From Candidatus Luteimonas excrementigallinarum (GTDB lineage: Bacteria > Pseudomonadota > Gammaproteobacteria > Xanthomonadales > Xanthomonadaceae): a DNA stretch of 9,995 nt. Of this stretch, positions 6,371-9,995 are shown in pieces. The stretch's first letter is position 1. Every line of letters begins with the position of its first letter. The notes under the pieces are model-generated. The model had not been told where the DNA came from. It was given only the letters and a program-made list of their open reading frames with translations, and did not search any database. Location: positions 1 to 9,995 of the forward strand of contig DXCY01000172.1 of NCBI GenBank assembly GCA_019115725.1. Reading direction: 5' to 3'. The position numbers and the translations under genes were made by a program.

Positions 6371-7195
6371 TCAGGGCGCGCGTTCGAGTACCAGCTGCGG
6401 GTCGATCCGCACGTCGAACCAGGTCATGCCCCAGTGCAGGTGCGGACCGGTGGCGCGGCCGGTTGCGCCCACGGCGCCGATGATCTGACCCTGCTGCACC
6501 GTGTCGCCTGCTTTCACGTCCAGCCGCGACAGGTGCAGGAAATTCGAGCCGATTCCGTGGCCGTGGTCGATCAGTACCGTGCCGCCGGTGATGTACAGGT
6601 CCGGCTCGGCCAGGATGATGACGCCGGCGGCCGGCGCGCGGATCGCGGTACCGGTCGGGGCGGCGATATCCATGCCCGAATGTGGTGCGCCCGGCTTGCC
6701 GTTGTACACCCGGGCGCGGCCGAAGCGGCCGCTGATGCGGCCTTCCACCGGCCAGGTGAAATGCTGGGCAAAGCCGGTGAGCGGGCGATCCTCGACGCGT
6801 GCCGCGGCCACCTGGGCCTGCTCGCGCTGGATACGCGCGGCCACCTGCGGCGGCGGATCCACGGTGGCCGATGGCACGCCGTCCACCCGCTGCAGCGGCC
6901 AGTCGCGCGCGCCCACGGCGATGCGAATGGTTTCCGCCGTGCCGTCAGGGCGGGTGACGCGGACCTCGGCAGGCCCGCTGTGATCGCGGCCAATGCCGAA
7001 CGCCACGCTGCCGTAGCCCGTGACCCGCAGATTCCGGCCCGCGTGCTCAACCCGGCTGCCCGGCGGTACCTTGCCGATCACCATCGCGCCCTGCTGGACT
7101 TCGGCGGGAAAGACGATGCGCTGGGCATCGGCCATGGCCGCCGGAGCGGCGCAGGCCAGCAGCGCCAACAGACACAGCCGGAGCAGGGCGCGCAT
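6371..7195 (-). CDS. Secreted M23-family (LytM/gp13-like) metallopeptidase
   Basis: This 274-aa protein has an N-terminal signal (MRALLRLCLLALLACAAPAAMA, probable cleavage before DAQRI). LLAC at 12-15 resembles a lipobox, so lipoprotein processing is possible but less likely. Residues ~27-110 form a beta-rich M23-associated N-domain. The peptidase domain is ~145-265, with metal ligands H172 and D176 (HSGMDIA) and H254 (PHLHW), and catalytic histidines H221 (FLHLSR) and H252. All key residues are present, so it should be an active endopeptidase, likely cutting peptidoglycan cross-links in the periplasm; the bond cleaved is unknown. Its ATG overlaps the dihydroorotase stop (TGATG), with GGAG about 11 bases upstream, so it is the last gene of the yidD operon. 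No coiled coil is seen, unlike EnvC. Confidence 0.92.
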   Translation of the reverse strand: MRALLRLCLLALLACAAPAAMADAQRIVFPAEVQQGAMVIGKVPPGSRVEHAGRNLRVTGYGSVAFGIGRDHSGPAEVRVTRPDGTAETIRIAVGARDWPLQRVDGVPSATVDPPPQVAARIQREQAQVAAARVEDRPLTGFAQHFTWPVEGRISGRFGRARVYNGKPGAPHSGMDIAAPTGTAIRAPAAGVIILAEPDLYITGGTVLIDHGHGIGSNFLHLSRLDVKAGDTVQQGQIIGAVGATGRATGPHLHWGMTWFDVRIDPQLVLERAP

Positions 7196-8544
7196 CAGCG
7201 GCTGAACTCCAGGCGCCGTCCCTGCGGCTCGCCGACCAGATGTTCGCCGTCCCAGGCCAGCTCGCCGTTGACCCAGGTGGACGCGATACGGCTGCGGAAC
7301 GTGGTGCCTTCGAATGGCGACCAGCCGCAGCGCGACAGCACCTGCTCCCGGGTCACGGTGAACGGGGTGTCTTCCACCAGCACCAGGTCGGCCCAGTAGC
7401 CTTCGCGCAGGAAACCGCGGCCGGCCACGTCAAACAGCTGCGCCGGGGCGTGGGCGAACTTCTGCACCACCCTGGCGGTATCGAAGTGGCCCTCGTGCAC
7501 GCACTCCAACGCCGCGTTGAGCGCGAACTGCACCAGCGGCAGGCCGCTGGGCGCGCGCACGTAGGGGCTCTGCTTCTCCTCCCAGGAGTGCGGGGCGTGA
7601 TCGGTGGCCAGCACGTCGATCACGTCATCGGCGATCGCCCGGCGCAGCGCGTCCCGGTCGCTGGCTTCCTTGATCGCCGGATTGCACTTGATCTGGTGGC
7701 CGAGGCGGTCGTAGTCCTCGCGGGCGAAGCGCAGGAAGTGGATGCAGGTTTCGGCCGTGATGCGCTTGCGCACCTTGCCCTCGGCATCCACCAGCGGGCC
7801 GGCCTCGAACAGGGCCAGCTCGTCGGCGGTGGAAATATGCAGCACGTGCAGGCGGGTGCCGTGGCGCCGGGCCAGCTCCAGCGCCAGACGGGTGGACTTG
7901 ATGCAGGCCTCGCGCGAACGGATATCCGGGTGCAGGCCGGCGGGGATGTCATCGCCGTACTCGGCCCGGAAGCGGGCCAGCTCGGCGTCGATCATCGGGG
8001 TGTCCTCGCAGTGGGTGATGATCGGCACCGGGGTGTCGCGGAAGATGCCATCAAGGATGTCCGGATCGTCCACCAGCATGTTGCCGGTGGAGGCACCCAT
8101 GAACACTTTCACCCCCGGCGCGGCTTTGGGGTCCAGGGCGCGCACGGCCTCCAGGTTGTCGTTGCTGGCGCCAAAATAGAAGCCGTAGTTGGCGCGGGCA
8201 CGGCCCGCCGAGCGGGCGTACTTGTCCTCCAGCGCGTCGCGGTCGAGCGTGGGCGGGCTGGTGTTGGGCATGTCCATGAAGCTGGTGAGCCCGCCGGCCA
8301 CGGCCGCCGCCGATTCGGTGGCGATATCGGCCTTGTACTCCATGCCCGGCTCGCGGAAGTGCACCTGGTCGTCGATCATCCCCGGCAGCAGGCGCCGGCC
8401 GGCGGCGTCCACCACGCGCTCGTTGCCGCGTGCAGCCAGGCCCGCGCCGATCTCGGCGATGCGGCCGCCCTGGATGCGCAGGTCGCCGTCGAATTCACGG
8501 CCCTCGTTCACAAGGCGGGCGTTGACAATCAGGGTGTCGGTCAT
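7195..8544 (-). CDS. pyrC: Class I dihydroorotase with Gln in place of the first metal-binding His
   Basis: This 449-aa amidohydrolase is the likely enzyme cyclising carbamoyl-aspartate to dihydroorotate in pyrimidine synthesis. Class I features are HFREPGMEYKADIATES...GGLTSFMDMPNT (62-95), K146 (GVKVFMG), the probable carbamylated lysine, H178 (ITHCED), H236 (HVLHIST), and D315 in ATDHAPHSWEEK. The usual DxHxH near residue 60 reads DDQVH, so the first histidine is Gln60 while H62 remains. I recall the same DDQVHFREPG in Bacteroidetes homologues, so it is probably a subfamily trait. The last ~60 residues form the second half of the beta-sandwich. The ATG (8544) overlaps the yidD stop as ATGA. 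The open frame continues upstream to 9987, but that is antisense to dksA and not coding. A non-pyrimidine amidohydrolase role cannot be excluded. Confidence 0.88.
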   Translation of the reverse strand: MTDTLIVNARLVNEGREFDGDLRIQGGRIAEIGAGLAARGNERVVDAAGRRLLPGMIDDQVHFREPGMEYKADIATESAAAVAGGLTSFMDMPNTSPPTLDRDALEDKYARSAGRARANYGFYFGASNDNLEAVRALDPKAAPGVKVFMGASTGNMLVDDPDILDGIFRDTPVPIITHCEDTPMIDAELARFRAEYGDDIPAGLHPDIRSREACIKSTRLALELARRHGTRLHVLHISTADELALFEAGPLVDAEGKVRKRITAETCIHFLRFAREDYDRLGHQIKCNPAIKEASDRDALRRAIADDVIDVLATDHAPHSWEEKQSPYVRAPSGLPLVQFALNAALECVHEGHFDTARVVQKFAHAPAQLFDVAGRGFLREGYWADLVLVEDTPFTVTREQVLSRCGWSPFEGTTFRSRIASTWVNGELAWDGEHLVGEPQGRRLEFSR

Positions 8545-8786
8545 TGCTTGGATTCCGTACGTGGTGGGGGTGACCCGGGCACCGGGTCGTGGCCGCCCGG
8601 GTGCAGCGGATGGCAGCGGCCGAGCCGGCGCATGGCCATCCAGCCGCCCCGGAAGGCGCCGTAGCGTCCGATCGCCGTCATCGCATATTCGGAACAGCTG
8701 GGCACGAACCGGCAACGGGGGCCGAGCAGGGGGCTGATCAGCCGCTTGTACAGGCGCAGCAGGGCGATGAGAAAACGGTCGATCAC
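8541..8786 (-). CDS. yidD: Membrane protein insertion efficiency factor YidD
   Basis: This 81-aa small protein assists YidC-dependent insertion of inner-membrane proteins and attaches to the inner face of the membrane. The amphipathic N-terminus IDRFLIALLRLYKRLISPLLG is followed by the signature CRFVPSCSEYAMTAIGRYG (C25, C31), then RRLGRCHPLHPGGHDPVP (C58), all typical of the family. I choose the GTG at 8786 because the family usually starts with a hydrophobic residue directly before this helix, and upstream sequence is antisense noise. No strong Shine-Dalgarno is visible. Its stop overlaps the dihydroorotase ATG as ATGA. In many bacteria yidD sits between rnpA and yidC near the origin; here it is with pyrC and an M23 peptidase gene. 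Confidence 0.93.
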   Translation of the reverse strand: MIDRFLIALLRLYKRLISPLLGPRCRFVPSCSEYAMTAIGRYGAFRGGWMAMRRLGRCHPLHPGGHDPVPGSPPPRTESKQ

Positions 8787-8820
8787 GGTCTGGAAACTGC
8801 CGGGAAATCGGCGGCTGAAC

Positions 8821-8849
8821 TTGCCGCTGAAGCCTTGGCAGGGTATAAC
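8821..8849 (+). promoter_or_regulatory. Sigma70 promoter of dksA
   Basis: TTGCCG (8821-8826) and TATAAC (8844-8849) are separated by exactly 17 bases, the best promoter in the window. Transcription would start near 8856, about 40 bases before the GTG start codon. The bases between the -10 and the expected start (AGCGCG) are GC-rich, the discriminator type associated with inhibition by ppGpp/DksA, which would allow negative autoregulation. Confidence 0.65.
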
Positions 8850-8869
8850 AGCGCGCCTTCCCACACCAA
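8842..8869 (-). promoter_or_regulatory. Candidate promoter of the yidD-pyrC-M23 operon
   Basis: On the minus strand TTGGTG (8869-8864) and TATACC (8847-8842) are separated by 16 bases, leaving a leader of about 50 bases to the yidD GTG. The -10 lies on the same bases as the dksA -10 on the other strand, so the two polymerase sites would overlap. The hexamer match is moderate. Confidence 0.4.
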
Positions 8870-8895
8870 GGGAATCCGCAGTCGGGGTTATCGCA

Positions 8896-9780
8896 GTGGC
8901 TACCAGGAAAACCGTCAAGAAGTCCGTCAGCAAGGGTTCTGCCGCCAAGGCGCCTGTGAAGAAGGCGGCTTCGACGGTGGCCGGGAAAGCTGCTGTGAAA
9001 AAGGCCGCCACCAAGGCGGTCACCAAGACTCCAGTCAAGAAGGCAGCGGCAAAAAAGGCCGCTGCCAGTAAAGCCGCAACGAAGAAGGCGGCAGCAAAGA
9101 AGGTGGCAGTGAAGAAAGCTCCAGTGAAGACCGTGGCGAAGAAGGCAGCCGCGACCAAGGCCCCTGCCAAGAAGGCAGCCGTGAAGAAGGCGGTGGGAAA
9201 GAAGGTTGCCGCGAAGAAGGTGGTTGCCAGGAAGGCAGCAGAGAAGACCGTGCCGGCCAAGAAGGCGACCCGTGGCAAGGTGGCCGTGGCCGTAACCGCG
9301 CGCCAGCCCGCGCCGGCGGTGAAGACCAAATACAAAGTGGTGCAGTACGAGACCGACAAGGCCAGTGGCCGTCCGATCCTGCCCAAGGGCTACAAGCCCG
9401 GCGTGGAAGAGGAGTACATGAGCGCGCTGCAGCTCGAATACTTCCGCCACAAGCTGCTCAGCCGCCGCGAGGAGCTGGTGGAAGAGTCGCGGCAGACCAT
9501 CGAGAACCTGCGCGGTGAAGTGCGCGACGTGGGCGATGAGGCCGAGCGCGCCAGCCGGGAGACCGAGAACGCGCTGGAGCTCCGTACCCGCGACCGTTAC
9601 CGCAAGCTGATCAGCAAGATCGAGAGCATCATCCGCCGCGTCGACGAAGGTGACTACGGTTACTGCGTGGATACGGGCGAGGAGATCGGTCTGGAACGGC
9701 TGGAAGCACGTCCCGAGGCCGAGCGCACGATCGACGCCCAGGAACGCTGGGAGCACCTGCGCAAGCAGATGGGGGACTGA
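8896..9780 (+). CDS. dksA: RNA polymerase-binding transcription factor DksA with long lysine/alanine-rich N-terminal extension
   Basis: This 294-aa protein is about twice the length of E. coli DksA (151 aa). Residues ~165-294 are the DksA domain: KPGVEEEYMSALQLEYFRHKLL, a coiled coil to ~250, and a C-terminal GYCVDTGEEIGLERLEARPEAERTIDAQERW. DksA enters the RNA polymerase secondary channel and mediates ppGpp control. The coiled-coil tip reads DEAERA (214-219), so the usual second Asp is Glu217. Of the four zinc-finger cysteines only C257 remains; the others are T260, T278 and A281. Residues 1-128 hold about 40 lysines and one acidic residue, resembling a histone H1 or AlgP-like tail likely to bind nucleic acid. 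The start is the GTG at 8896, the only start codon between the promoter and the tail, with GGGG eight bases upstream. A terminator follows. DksA identity is secure; tail function is unknown. Confidence 0.93.
   Translation: MATRKTVKKSVSKGSAAKAPVKKAASTVAGKAAVKKAATKAVTKTPVKKAAAKKAAASKAATKKAAAKKVAVKKAPVKTVAKKAAATKAPAKKAAVKKAVGKKVAAKKVVARKAAEKTVPAKKATRGKVAVAVTARQPAPAVKTKYKVVQYETDKASGRPILPKGYKPGVEEEYMSALQLEYFRHKLLSRREELVEESRQTIENLRGEVRDVGDEAERASRETENALELRTRDRYRKLISKIESIIRRVDEGDYGYCVDTGEEIGLERLEARPEAERTIDAQERWEHLRKQMGD
9031..9234 (+). repeat. Degenerate 15-bp tandem repeats encoding the KKAAx pentads of DksA
   Basis: Between residues ~46 and 113 the KK (or xK) pair recurs nearly every five residues: second lysines at 49, 54, 59, 64, 69, 74, then 83, 88, 93, 98, 103, 108 and 113. 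In DNA this is a loose 15-base period built on AAGAAGGCAGC-like units, with most lysines encoded by AAG. The tract locally lowers GC and leaves long open antisense frames. Confidence 0.75.
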
Positions 9781-9804
9781 GGTCCGCCTCCCGTCAGAAT
9801 CAGG

Positions 9805-9831
9805 AAACCCCGCTTCGGCGGGGTTTTTTTT
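9805..9831 (+). terminator. Rho-independent terminator of dksA
   Basis: AAACCCCGC (9805-9813), a TTCG tetraloop and GCGGGGTTT (9818-9826) form a nine-pair stem that runs straight into a T-tract ending at 9831. It lies 24 bases after the dksA stop and is the only canonical intrinsic terminator in the window. Confidence 0.95.
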
Positions 9832-9888
9832 GGTGCATCTCCCAGGTTCGGGGCTGTTTCTTCGATTTGCCTCGCCGTGACCTGATGG

Positions 9889-9995
9889 GCCCCGCCGTGG
9901 CCGGGAGGCCTTGCGCTCCATGTCCCCCGGCCTGCGCCTGCGGCTACGGCCTCCTCCTTTACTTACGCGCAAAGGCCTCCCGGCCACGACGGGGC
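9889..9995. repeat. Long imperfect inverted repeat at the right edge
   Basis: A 28-base arm at 9889-9916 (begins GCCCCGCCGTGG, ends GGCCTTGCGC) is the reverse complement of 9967-9995 except for one substitution and one inserted base. The 50-base spacer (9917-9966) contains a smaller imperfect hairpin around GCCTGCGCC and GGCTACGGC. The size and GC-rich palindromic form suggest a dispersed intergenic repeat, REP/BIME-like, or a miniature element. It could continue past the window. I see no coding potential, and apart from the dksA terminator nothing else in 9781-9888. Confidence 0.75.

Noticed and set aside
8746..8895. ATG at 8746 as the dksA start
   Set aside because: It lies upstream of the strong promoter at 8821-8849 and inside yidD on the other strand, and the added residues do not look like a protein domain.
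8545..9987. Minus-strand open frame extending the dihydroorotase to about 930 aa
   Set aside because: It is antisense to dksA and yidD, has low-complexity Leu/Cys/Gly-rich content created by the AAG-rich repeats, and dihydroorotase has a normal start at 8544 coupled to the yidD stop.

Overview
The window is GC-rich (roughly two thirds G+C by eye), with tightly packed, often overlapping genes. It looks like a chromosomal housekeeping segment of a gammaproteobacterium of the Xanthomonadaceae (Stenotrophomonas/Xanthomonas type). The best evidence is the protein flavour: a DksA with a long lysine/alanine-rich N-terminal extension, a dihydroorotase carrying DDQVHFREPG, and divergent epmB/efp next to a receiver-domain gene. 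Genus is an inference. I see no phage, transposase, CRISPR array, tRNA or rRNA.

Layout, left to right. (1) On the minus strand are the first 19 codons of a receiver-domain protein (1-58) and epmB (124-1128), the beta-lysine-forming aminomutase for EF-P. efp (1216-1782, plus) is divergent from epmB and encodes the substrate, with Lys34 intact. (2) A plus-strand operon, 1891-5301, holds an MTA/SAH-type deaminase (mtaD), ubiG, a MupP/Gph-like HAD phosphatase and a degenerate squalene/phytoene-synthase-like protein. Junctions are a 4-nt overlap, an 8-nt overlap and a 3-nt gap. UbiG consumes SAM and releases SAH, which the deaminase family can act on. The order deaminase-ubiG-mupP also occurs in Pseudomonas aeruginosa (PA3170-PA3171-PA3172, from memory). 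(3) folE2 (5419-6330, plus), the type IB GTP cyclohydrolase, ends facing the next operon across a hairpin. (4) A minus-strand operon reads yidD (8786-8541), dihydroorotase (8544-7195) and a secreted M23 peptidase (7195-6371). Both junctions have stop and start codons overlapping (ATGA and TGATG). (5) dksA (8896-9780, plus) is divergent from yidD and is followed by a textbook rho-independent terminator at 9805-9831. (6) The right edge, 9889-9995, is one long imperfect inverted repeat of about 28-nt arms that does not look coding.

The most unusual object is DksA. Its first ~128 residues contain about 40 lysines and one acidic residue in a roughly five-residue period, resembling a histone-H1/AlgP-like tail. 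The C-terminal RNA-polymerase-binding domain keeps only one of the four zinc-finger cysteines and has Glu instead of the second coiled-coil-tip Asp. Its promoter shares a TATA core with a candidate divergent promoter for yidD-pyrC-M23. Other points worth a look are the missing first metal-binding His of the dihydroorotase, the catalytically degenerate prenyl-synthase-like protein in the ubiquinone operon, and the relocated yidD. I did not find a clearly new multi-gene system; most of the window is core metabolism in conserved order.
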